From contig JAKQHS010000030.1 in the NCBI GenBank assembly GCA_029557915.1, positions 124,001 to 188,000 on the forward strand: a DNA stretch of 64,000 nt, read 5' to 3'. This document shows, in pieces, positions 26,917-33,850 of the stretch. The translations under genes were made by a program, and so were the position numbers. How positions within the stretch are numbered: the first letter of the stretch is position 1; every line of letters begins with the position of its first letter. The stretch is from Bacteroidota bacterium (lineage in GTDB: Bacteria; Bacteroidota; Bacteroidia; Chitinophagales; Saprospiraceae). The notes below the pieces were generated by a model, which made no database searches, was not told the origin of the DNA, and worked only from the letters and a program-made list of their open reading frames with translations.

Positions 26917-27387
26917 ATGAAAAAATTATTGTCTCTTTCTACCCTGTGCCTGCTGGCCGGCATTGCTTTTGCCCAAAACAATGCCCCGGCCGAAGTCAAA
27001 ACCGGCCCTGTGATGACCCTGAGCAGTGATGTTGTCGATTATGGCGAAATCATGCAGAATGCCGATCCGGTACGCAAAGTAAAATTTACCAATACAGGCA
27101 CTGAACCCCTGATCATCAAAAATGCGCAGGGCAGTTGCGGTTGTACCGTTCCGCTCTGGCCTAAAGAACCCATCATGCCCGGAGAAAGCAGTGAGATTGA
27201 AATTCATTATGCCACAGACCGCATCGGCCAGATTATGAAAACGGTGACCATCACCACCAATGAAACCGGAGTCAACCATGTCCTCCAGGTAAAAGGAAAT
27301 GTAAAACCCAAACCGGTCGATGAAACCGTCCCCACCAAACAGGCTACCCTGCTTACCCCTGTTAAGAAACAAAACAGCAACCAGTGA
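26917..27387 (+). CDS. Secreted DUF1573 protein
   Basis: A 156-residue protein with a clear signal peptide (KKLLSLSTLCLLAGIAFAQ) and one DUF1573 Ig-like beta domain: VVDYGEIMQNADPVRKVKFTNTG, then IIKNAQGSCGCTVPLWPKEP with the characteristic SCGCT motif, and IMPGESSEIEIHY. The domain is abundant in Bacteroidota and resembles ASH/MSP-type folds; its function is unsettled. A short Lys/Thr-rich tail follows. The gene has its own promoter and a strong terminator, so it is probably a single-gene transcript. Confidence 0.88.
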   Translation: MKKLLSLSTLCLLAGIAFAQNNAPAEVKTGPVMTLSSDVVDYGEIMQNADPVRKVKFTNTGTEPLIIKNAQGSCGCTVPLWPKEPIMPGESSEIEIHYATDRIGQIMKTVTITTNETGVNHVLQVKGNVKPKPVDETVPTKQATLLTPVKKQNSNQ

Positions 27388-27407
27388 ATTATTCATTCCT
27401 GAAAAAA

Positions 27408-27438
27408 GCCTGAATGGGGTTCCATTCAGGCTTTTTTT
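27408..27438 (+). terminator. Rho-independent terminator after the DUF1573 gene
   Basis: A perfect ten-base stem GCCTGAATGG/CCATTCAGGC with a four-base loop (27408-27431), followed by seven Ts (27432-27438), 20 bases after the stop codon. A run of As before the stem could let it act leftward too. Confidence 0.92.
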
Positions 27439-27622
27439 ATTGGATTAGCCTGCTCTCCCCTTCCAAAAAGCTTCTGGCATTGGTAATTGGAATCAGCCCA
27501 ATCCAAGAGGTTGCTCCAGGGCTGCCATTCCGAAAGCTTGGAATCCCGGCACTCGCCTGGAGCTTTTTAGCCGGATGTTCATGGAGGATTTTCAATATAA
27601 TATTTTTCAATGGTGCGAACTA

Positions 27623-27646
27623 GTTTCAGGCGAGGACGCCTGAAAC
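27623..27646. repeat. Perfect ten-base hairpin without T tail
   Basis: GTTTCAGGCG-AGGA-CGCCTGAAAC folds into a perfect stem with a four-base loop. No U-tract follows on either strand, so it is not an intrinsic terminator. It lies in the 478-base gene-free gap 27388-27865, whose first part (27440-27620) shows no convincing gene. Confidence 0.6.
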
Positions 27647-27667
27647 AACCTCCTTATCGCTAAAACA

Positions 27668-27699
27668 TTTGGCTACACTTTAATGGACTTTTATCTTTG
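27668..27699 (+). promoter_or_regulatory. Complete promoter with no protein gene downstream, TTTG-N20-TATCTTTG
   Basis: TTTG (27668-27671) and TATCTTTG (27692-27699) match the Bacteroidota consensus exactly at 20-base spacing. The next rightward protein gene starts at 30059, and a leftward ompA-family gene lies between. Transcription would begin near 27706 and run into the structured segment 27776-27820, then antisense to the ompA-family gene. Confidence 0.65.
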
Positions 27700-27705
27700 A
27701 CTTTT

Positions 27706-27820
27706 CAGACACCCCTTTTTTTATTGGCTTATAGTCTAGGTTAATCCTTTATTATGAGACGCCAGCTTTTGATCAGCCCGGGCGGGTGAAGAAAATGGGT
27801 GGAATCAGATTCTTCCGGGC
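27706..27820 (+). ncRNA. Candidate small or antisense RNA
   Basis: The segment follows a canonical promoter and contains GCCCG (27776-27780) and GAAGAA (27788-27793) pairing with TTCTTC (27810-27815) and CGGGC (27816-27820), a bulged hairpin. The only open frame starting at an ATG, at 27754, is 11 codons. No Rfam family is recognised, the 3' end is not defined by a terminator, and the 5' end is inferred from the promoter. Confidence 0.3.
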
Positions 27821-27865
27821 ATACGAACTCAACCCTTGAACCAGGCTAACTTGCTAACTTGCTAT

Positions 27866-29335
27866 CTAATCCAGGTACAACTTAAATTCCACCCTCCTGT
27901 TCGTAGCCCTGCCCTGTTGGGTTTCATTGGTGGCGATGGGCCTGGACTGTCCAAAGCCCCTGGAGGAGACCCTGGCCCAGGCCAGTCCTTTGCTGATGAG
28001 GTAATCACGGCAGGCCCTGGCTCGTTGTTCACTTAATCTTTTATTAAAATCCGCACTGCCGGTATTGTCGGTATGTCCGGAGATCTCGATTTTGTACTCT
28101 GGATAATTCCTGAGGATCTGCGAGATCTGGTCGAGGATCCGGTAGGAATCGTTGGTCAGGGTGGCGCTGTTGTGCTGGAACTGTACGTCCCGCATGGCTA
28201 TATTCAATACTTCCTTGTCCTCCTGTTTTATTTCCGGGCAACCCCGGTTGGAAGCGGGACCAAAGGTATTGGGGCAACGGTCTTCCCCATCATCGACGCC
28301 GTCTCCGTCCGTATCCGGGCAGCCGTTTTTGGACTTACCGGCTACATTGGGGCATTTATCTACCCGGTCCGCAACCCCATCCCCATCCTTGTCGGGGCAA
28401 CCGCGGGCGGAGGGTGAGCCGGCAACCGTAGGGCATTCGTCGAGATCATCGATCACCCCATCATTGTCGGTATCCGTGGAGGGGCAACCCCTGTTTAGTT
28501 TTGTACCGGCCAGGTTCGGACAGTCGTCATCCTTGTCCGGGACCCCGTCCCCATCGCTGTCCGGGCAGCCTCTTAATGCTTTGACTCCGGGTATTTCAGG
28601 GCAAAGATCGTTGGGATCTTCTATGCCGTCGCCATCGGTATCGGGACATCCGGCAAACTGTTTAAGTCCCGGTTTATTTGGACACAGGTCCAGGTCATCC
28701 GGTATGCCATCGCCATCGGAATCCTTGGCCTCGGACACGGCTTTTTCTTCTTTTTTGGCGGCTCCCTTCCCGAAATAATGAATGAAGCCAACAGAGAACT
28801 GGTTGTTGTTGCGTTGGTCGGAAAGGGACAAGCGGAATTCAGCCTGGAAATTGATATAGGTAGACCTCGCAATTTTTACATCGAGGCCGGCCCCCATAGG
28901 GAGTTGTACGTTAAAGGTATCCAGGTTTTCCGTATTGACCCCGGCGCCGAGCAGAAGATAAGGCCGGAGGGTGCCTTTTTTAGAATTGAAGCGGTACTGG
29001 AGCTGGGCATCCAGTTCTCCGAAAGTGATGTTTTCCGACTGGTCATTGACGCTGAACACACCGATTCTTGCGGGAATATACAGACGGAGGTTATCCGTGA
29101 AGTTCCTCAAATAACCGACTTCAAACCCGCTGTTGAATTCGCGGAAAGACCCGAAATTGGACAGGGAGCCGGCATTGGGGCTTTTATAATCAATGAAAGC
29201 TCTTTTGAAACTGATCCCGTTAACAGAACTTCCTGCCTGCGCGGGTGGGGTTTGCGAAAGGGTGGACAGGGTATCCTGGCCAAACAATGTTGAAGTGCCT
29301 GTCAGCAGGATGAACAGATATACAACATTTTTCAT
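27866..29335 (-). CDS. OmpA-family outer membrane protein with TSP3 calcium-binding repeats
   Basis: A 489-residue protein starting at ATG 29335 (signal peptide MKNVVYLFILLTGTSTLFG). About 180 residues of predicted outer membrane beta-barrel come first. Six Asp-rich thrombospondin type 3 repeats follow, of the form DxDGDGxxDxxDxCP, then a C-terminal OmpA peptidoglycan-binding domain with ISGHTDNTGSADFN and LSEQRARACRDYL. Such proteins link the outer membrane to the wall; the acidic repeats likely bind Ca2+. Longer starts are rejected because a TACATTTG promoter box lies upstream of the chosen ATG. An eight-base unit GCTAACTT repeats just past the stop codon (27845-27868). Confidence 0.9.
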   Translation of the reverse strand: MKNVVYLFILLTGTSTLFGQDTLSTLSQTPPAQAGSSVNGISFKRAFIDYKSPNAGSLSNFGSFREFNSGFEVGYLRNFTDNLRLYIPARIGVFSVNDQSENITFGELDAQLQYRFNSKKGTLRPYLLLGAGVNTENLDTFNVQLPMGAGLDVKIARSTYINFQAEFRLSLSDQRNNNQFSVGFIHYFGKGAAKKEEKAVSEAKDSDGDGIPDDLDLCPNKPGLKQFAGCPDTDGDGIEDPNDLCPEIPGVKALRGCPDSDGDGVPDKDDDCPNLAGTKLNRGCPSTDTDNDGVIDDLDECPTVAGSPSARGCPDKDGDGVADRVDKCPNVAGKSKNGCPDTDGDGVDDGEDRCPNTFGPASNRGCPEIKQEDKEVLNIAMRDVQFQHNSATLTNDSYRILDQISQILRNYPEYKIEISGHTDNTGSADFNKRLSEQRARACRDYLISKGLAWARVSSRGFGQSRPIATNETQQGRATNRRVEFKLYLD

Positions 29336-29374
29336 AAGACGATTTTTAAATTGTTGATAGCCAATCATTAAACG

Positions 29375-29406
29375 GATGTACACGGTAAACCCGTCAAATG
29401 TACATC
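29375..29406 (-). promoter_or_regulatory. Promoter box inside an inverted repeat upstream of the OmpA-family gene
   Basis: GATGTACA (29375-29382) and TGTACATC (29399-29406) form an eight-base inverted repeat. The minus-strand -7 box TACATTTG (29395-29402) overlaps the second arm, 59 bases before the ATG. A regulator bound to the palindrome would compete with RNA polymerase. Confidence 0.45.
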
Positions 29407-29502
29407 GAATTTTTTATATGTGGAATATTCCTAATGCAAAAAATATTGGTATTCAATACTATTTTAAAGGAAAGGGAAGCGGGATCTCAACCAGCCCAGG
29501 AT

Positions 29503-29997
29503 CTATGCTTCTTCAAAGAAGCCGGTATCCATATCCTTTCTCACCTTGTCCCAATCAAAATACCGGCCGTTCATGGCGAGGTATACCCCGGGGCTCAGGG
29601 TTTGCACAAAGGCAAGGGCGGCTCCGAGATTGAAGAATCCGTCGGATGAATTTCCAAAGGCATAAGGGATCATTGCCCCAGTCAGGATAATGGTCTTCCC
29701 TTCGATCCCCGCGCGGGCGATTTCAGTCGCCGTGGCCACCATCCGGTCGGTGCCGTGGGTGAGGATGATCCTGCGGTGCGGGCTTCTCTTGCAGTTGTGA
29801 ATGATGATGCTCCGGTCGGCATCGGTAAGGTCCAGACTGTCTACCATCATCAGGGTTTTAATATCTATGTCCAGTTTGCATCTTCCCCTTGCAAACATTT
29901 CTTTCAGATGGGTATCCTTGAAATACAATTCACCGGTGATCAGGTTGTATTCCTTGTCAAAGGTTCCGCCGGTCACAAACACCTGGATGGTTTCCAT
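29503..29997 (-). CDS. Single-domain asparaginase-like protein
   Basis: A 164-residue protein equivalent to the N-terminal domain of L-asparaginase: VTGGTFDKEYN with the nucleophile-type threonine at residue 12, LTHGTDRMV with the second Thr-Asp pair at 83-84, and TGAMIPY near 107-112. The C-terminal domain that completes the active site in full-length (about 330-residue) asparaginases is absent. Similar short proteins exist as stand-alone genes in several phyla, so this is a family form rather than a truncation. Activity is unproven. The ATG sits only four bases after a TATCTTTG box. Confidence 0.75.
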   Translation of the reverse strand: METIQVFVTGGTFDKEYNLITGELYFKDTHLKEMFARGRCKLDIDIKTLMMVDSLDLTDADRSIIIHNCKRSPHRRIILTHGTDRMVATATEIARAGIEGKTIILTGAMIPYAFGNSSDGFFNLGAALAFVQTLSPGVYLAMNGRYFDWDKVRKDMDTGFFEEA

Positions 29998-30001
29998 GCC
30001 T

Positions 30002-30054
30002 CAAAGATAAACACCCCATCCGGACGGCCGGAAGGAGCCTCTGTCTTATCTTTG
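30002..30054. promoter_or_regulatory. Mirror-image -7 boxes of two divergent genes
   Basis: CAAAGATA (30002-30009, TATCTTTG on the minus strand) and TATCTTTG (30047-30054, plus strand) face outward, each exactly four bases from the start codon of its gene (29997 and 30059). No TTTG element is found at the usual distance on either side. The spacing implies leaderless or nearly leaderless messages. Confidence 0.6.
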
Positions 30055-30058
30055 GGAA

Positions 30059-31414
30059 ATGCTTTATTTACACAGGTCATTCTGGTTGATGTTTTTTATG
30101 ATGCGGGCGGAATTTGGCTTGTTTGCCCAGGATCCTGAAGGACTGAATCCTATGCAGGGGGTGGTGGACGTCCAGCAATATGACCTGGAATTATGGATCC
30201 AACCGGGTGATACCACCATCCGCGGAAAAACCACCATTGATCTGCAAATAGTGAAAACCACACGCGAGCTGATCCTTCAGTTCGAGGATCTCCGCATCAA
30301 TGCGCTCACCTCAAATTCGGGGAAAATCAAGTATACCTACGACGGGAAACAGATCATGATCCGGACGAAAAAGAAATTAAAACCGGGCAGATCCATCCGT
30401 CTGGTCATTGAATATGAAGGCAAACCCTCTGATGGCCTGATCATCAGGCAAAACGAGGGAAGGTACACCGTCTTTGCCGATAACTGGGCCAGCCGTGCCC
30501 GAAACTGGTTTCCCTCCGTGGACCACCCTTCCGACAAAGCGCGTTTTCACGCTACGGTGCATACGGCCGACCCTTATACCGTCATCGCCAACGGGATTAA
30601 GGTCGGGGAATCCGGCCTGAATGGTAAAAAATCTTTTGTATACCATATGGATCATCCCATTCCCACCTATTGTATGGTGATCGGCCTGGCGAAGATGAGC
30701 ATAGCCGGCGACCGGACTGCGGGAGGAATCCCCCTCTCTTATTATACCTATCCGGAAGACAGCGCCTTTGCACGTGAAAGCTTCAAACGGGTTGCCGATA
30801 TGGTCCATTTTTACGACAGCCTCATAGGAAAATATCCTTATGACCGGCTCTCCCTGGTTCAATCGTCCACCCGTTTTGGAGGAATGGAAAACAGCAGCGC
30901 GATTTTTCTTGCGGACCAGGGCGCGGTTTACCGGAGAAGGTCTGATCCGGAGGGTTTGCTGGCACATGAGATCGCCCACCAATGGTTTGGGGACGCAGTT
31001 ACCCAATCTTCCTGGGCCGACCTCTGGCTGAGCGAAGGATTCGCCACTTATTTTTCAGCCTTGTATTTTGAGGCGCGCGATGGCAAAAACAAGTTCGACT
31101 CGATCATGGACCGGTCCCGGAATGAATACCTTCGACGCTCACCCCGGAAAGCCCCGGTGATCTATGATGGATACCCCCAGCTCTTCCAGTTGATGAATGC
31201 GGAAAATTATAATAAAGGAGGTTTATTCCTTCATGCGTTAAGGAAGGCTGCGGGGGACAGCGCTTTTTTTTCCGCTATCCGAAAATATTACGCACAGTTT
31301 AAACACCGGAATGCCACCACGGCTGATTTTCAGGCTTTGGCAGAGGCCGAAAGCCGTAAGGACCTGGATGAGCTGTTCACCCTTTGGTTGCGCCGTCCCG
31401 GGTTACCCGAATAA
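30059..31414 (+). CDS. M1-family zinc metallopeptidase (short form)
   Basis: A 451-residue secreted aminopeptidase-like protein with a signal peptide over about residues 1-23. An M1 N-terminal beta domain is followed by the gluzincin catalytic domain: substrate motif GGMEN at 274-278, zinc motif HEIAHQW at 303-309 and the third ligand Glu326 in LWLSEGF. The ERAP1-like C-terminal helical domain of larger M1 enzymes (600-870 residues) is missing; only a short helical tail remains. It would cleave N-terminal residues of peptides in the periplasm or outside the cell. Confidence 0.9.
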   Translation: MLYLHRSFWLMFFMMRAEFGLFAQDPEGLNPMQGVVDVQQYDLELWIQPGDTTIRGKTTIDLQIVKTTRELILQFEDLRINALTSNSGKIKYTYDGKQIMIRTKKKLKPGRSIRLVIEYEGKPSDGLIIRQNEGRYTVFADNWASRARNWFPSVDHPSDKARFHATVHTADPYTVIANGIKVGESGLNGKKSFVYHMDHPIPTYCMVIGLAKMSIAGDRTAGGIPLSYYTYPEDSAFARESFKRVADMVHFYDSLIGKYPYDRLSLVQSSTRFGGMENSSAIFLADQGAVYRRRSDPEGLLAHEIAHQWFGDAVTQSSWADLWLSEGFATYFSALYFEARDGKNKFDSIMDRSRNEYLRRSPRKAPVIYDGYPQLFQLMNAENYNKGGLFLHALRKAAGDSAFFSAIRKYYAQFKHRNATTADFQALAEAESRKDLDELFTLWLRRPGLPE

Positions 31415-31418
31415 GGAA

Positions 31419-31455
31419 GAAAAAAAACGGGAATCCGTTTTCACAGATCCCCGTT
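31419..31455 (-). terminator. Rho-independent terminator after rprY
   Basis: Reading leftward, AACGGGGATC pairs with GATTCCCGTT (one mismatch, 31426-31455) across a ten-base loop and runs into a T tract (31419-31427). It lies between convergent genes, 26 bases past the rprY stop. Confidence 0.82.
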
Positions 31456-31481
31456 CGGTTATTTTGATGGGTTTGGATCGT

Positions 31482-32201
31482 TCAGACCGGCGCCTCGTTT
31501 TTGACGAGGAGCTGGAATCCATTGCCATGGATGTTTACGATTTCAAGGTCCGGGTCGTCCTTGAGGTATTTGCGCAGTTTTGTAACAAAGACATCCATAC
31601 TGCGTGCAGTGAAATAATTGTCTTCCCCCCAGATTTTAGTCAGGGCCTCTGACCGGGCGAGCACGTCGTTTTTGTACATGCAAAACATGCGGAGCAAATG
31701 CGCTTCTTTTGGAGAAAGTTTGTCCTTTTTATTGGTCACGGTATTGACCAGCAGGCGCAGCGGATAATTAAAATGATATTTTCCGATCGTAAATTCTTTG
31801 ATCTCCTCTCTGGGATCGGCCGCTTTTTTGCTGCGTTTCAGGATAGCCTGGATCCGGTACAACAATTCTTCGGAATTGAAGGGTTTGGAGATGTAGTCAT
31901 CCGCCCCGGTTTTGAACCCTTCCAGGATGTCCTGCTTCAGGGTTTTTGCAGTAAGGAAGACAATAGGCATTTCCGGATCTTTCTGCCTGACTTCTTTGGC
32001 AAGGGTGAATCCGTCTTTTTTAGGCATCATCACGTCGAAGATGCAAAGATCAAAATGGTCCTTCCTGAATGCTTCATAACCTTCCTGGCCATCCGTAGCG
32101 AGCGTTACTTCAAAATCGTGCATCTCAAGATAAGACCGGAGCACATCACCAAAGTTTTGATCATCTTCAACCAACAGGATCTTATTGTTCGTTTTTACCA
32201 T
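31482..32201 (-). CDS. rprY: OmpR-family response regulator (RprY-type)
   Basis: A 239-residue regulator with a receiver domain (LLVEDDQNFG acidic pocket, phosphoacceptor Asp in CIFDVMMPKKDG, the Thr in VFLTAKT, Lys in YISKPF) and a C-terminal OmpR/PhoB winged helix (KLSPKEAHLLRMF, SMDVFVTKLRKYLKDDP). It follows the sensor kinase gene by 195 bases in the same direction. Sequence character and gene pairing match RprX/RprY of Bacteroidota. Direct repeats in its leader (32227-32278) may be its own binding sites. Confidence 0.9.
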   Translation of the reverse strand: MVKTNNKILLVEDDQNFGDVLRSYLEMHDFEVTLATDGQEGYEAFRKDHFDLCIFDVMMPKKDGFTLAKEVRQKDPEMPIVFLTAKTLKQDILEGFKTGADDYISKPFNSEELLYRIQAILKRSKKAADPREEIKEFTIGKYHFNYPLRLLVNTVTNKKDKLSPKEAHLLRMFCMYKNDVLARSEALTKIWGEDNYFTARSMDVFVTKLRKYLKDDPDLEIVNIHGNGFQLLVKNEAPV

Positions 32202-32226
32202 ATAGGATTAGAATTTTGTATACAAT

Positions 32227-32278
32227 GTTAACGTTAAAACCACTGATTTAATTTTAACAAAAAGTGAAATTTTAACAA
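32227..32278 (-). promoter_or_regulatory. Direct repeats upstream of rprY
   Basis: AATTTTAACAA occurs at 32250-32260 and again at 32268-32278, an 18-base period, next to GTTAACGTTAA (32227-32237). OmpR-family regulators often bind such tandem repeats. The gap 32202-32396 also holds TCCCGG/CCGGGA arms near 32370-32390, and no gene. Confidence 0.4.
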
Positions 32279-32396
32279 TTTTTGCCCGAAATAATTTATT
32301 TCATAAAAAATTATTATTTAATAGATTGTAAATCTGAAGATTAGAATAAAATGGACGACAAAAGTCCCGGAGGTCAACTCCCTAAATACCGGGAGG

Positions 32397-33752
32397 CTAC
32401 AAATTTTTGTTCTGATGTTTTGGAAAATACAAGATAAAATTACTGCCTTTGCCTAAGGCACTTTTAACCTGTATATGACCCTGGTGGGCATCCACCATGA
32501 CTTTTACATAGCTTAGTCCCAGGCCGAAACCTTTTACATCGTGCAGGTTCCCGGTGCTGACCCGGTAAAATTTTTCGAAAATGTACTTTTGATTTTCACG
32601 GCTTATGCCTATCCCCTTATCCTCGATCGATATCTCGATACCGTGGTGGATGTTCCTCGTCGCGACCCGGATATCCGGCGAGTCCGGGGAATATTTGTTG
32701 GCATTGTCCAGGAGATTGTAAAGGATATTGCTGATATGGGTCAGATCCCCTTCAATCACCGGGTCTTTGGCTTCCAGGTTCATTTTCAGATCGCCTTTTT
32801 TTCCTTTGATCTGCAGGTTGACGTTTTCTGAAATCGCTTGCAGGAGTTCATGGATATTGATTTCGGACAGTTTAAGTTGCAAGTCTCTTTTTTCAAGCTG
32901 GGCCAGTTGCAAAACTTTTTCGACCTGACCGAGCATGCGGGCGTTTTCCTGCTTGATGATCCGTGTGAACCGCTGCACTTTATCCTGGTTGGAAATGATG
33001 GAAGGATTGTTGATGGAGTCGGTGGCCAGGGAAATGGTTGCTATCGGCGTCTTGAATTCGTGGGTCATGTTGTTGATGAAATCATTTTTCATGTCCGATA
33101 TTTTTTTCTGGCGCTGGATGATATATATGGTATAGGCGAAACAGACCAGGATCAGGGAAGTAAAAAGGAGGGACCCCACCGCCGCGGGGATCAGGTTTTT
33201 CCAAATGATCTGGTTGCGATGCGGAAGGTAGAGGAACAGCCTGCCGGAACCCTGGCTGCTCCGGTCAAAAATGTTGATTTTATAAGGGGTATAATAGAGG
33301 CCCGATTTGATGCCCGTCCGGGAAAGGGACGATTTAAGGGAGGTGACCGTAAAAAAATTATCAACCACCACAAAACCTGAATCGCGGTTGGAATAAATGC
33401 CGTAGTGGTATTCCGGGCGGTTGCCCAGCTTATGCACGGCCCTTTTCAGGAGGGAATCGATAAACAGAAAGCCGGCGCGTCCGTCCAGCCTCTCGATGAT
33501 GCCCTTGTTCATGTATTCGGTGATCAGTTTCTGGCTTTCGGCCGGAGGCAGGTCGGCGAGGGGCTCCAGGTTCCGGTTGTCCCTCCGTTCCACTTCATCA
33601 ATCACGCCGACCAGAGCCTGGTTGACCTCGCGGTCAAACTGGTTTTCCTGCTCCCTCAAAGTGAGCCTGATCCAATACATCTGGAGCAGGATAGACCCCA
33701 GGAGGGCGAGGCCCATGGATATAATGATCAACCAAATGGTTCTTTTGGTCAT
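32397..33752 (-). CDS. rprX: Membrane sensor histidine kinase (RprX-type)
   Basis: A 451-residue kinase: membrane helix at about residues 7-27, a periplasmic sensor of about 160 residues, a second helix near 190-212, HisKA with the phosphoacceptor in NNMTHEFKTPIATI, and HATPase_c with N box NLLDNANKYSPDSP, DKGIGIS and GFGLGLSYVK. It would autophosphorylate and pass the phosphate to the regulator encoded downstream. It lies 98 bases after sprA; the stimulus is not known. Confidence 0.9.
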   Translation of the reverse strand: MTKRTIWLIIISMGLALLGSILLQMYWIRLTLREQENQFDREVNQALVGVIDEVERRDNRNLEPLADLPPAESQKLITEYMNKGIIERLDGRAGFLFIDSLLKRAVHKLGNRPEYHYGIYSNRDSGFVVVDNFFTVTSLKSSLSRTGIKSGLYYTPYKINIFDRSSQGSGRLFLYLPHRNQIIWKNLIPAAVGSLLFTSLILVCFAYTIYIIQRQKKISDMKNDFINNMTHEFKTPIATISLATDSINNPSIISNQDKVQRFTRIIKQENARMLGQVEKVLQLAQLEKRDLQLKLSEINIHELLQAISENVNLQIKGKKGDLKMNLEAKDPVIEGDLTHISNILYNLLDNANKYSPDSPDIRVATRNIHHGIEISIEDKGIGISRENQKYIFEKFYRVSTGNLHDVKGFGLGLSYVKVMVDAHQGHIQVKSALGKGSNFILYFPKHQNKNL

Positions 33753-33850
33753 GTCAGCCCTGTCTGGTCCTTTTTATGAATAATCGGTCCGGTCATGATC
33801 CGCATGCAGGTAAGCAAACGGCTTGAAAGCGTCAGCAAAAATACGGTTAA

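Noticed and set aside
27414-27623. A 69-codon open frame after the DUF1573 gene
   Set aside because: It begins inside the terminator hairpin, has no recognisable domain and no promoter of its own.
28240-28740. Periodic DNA repeats that at first look like a tandem array
   Set aside because: They encode the six Asp-rich TSP3 repeats of the OmpA-family protein, so the periodicity is at the protein level.
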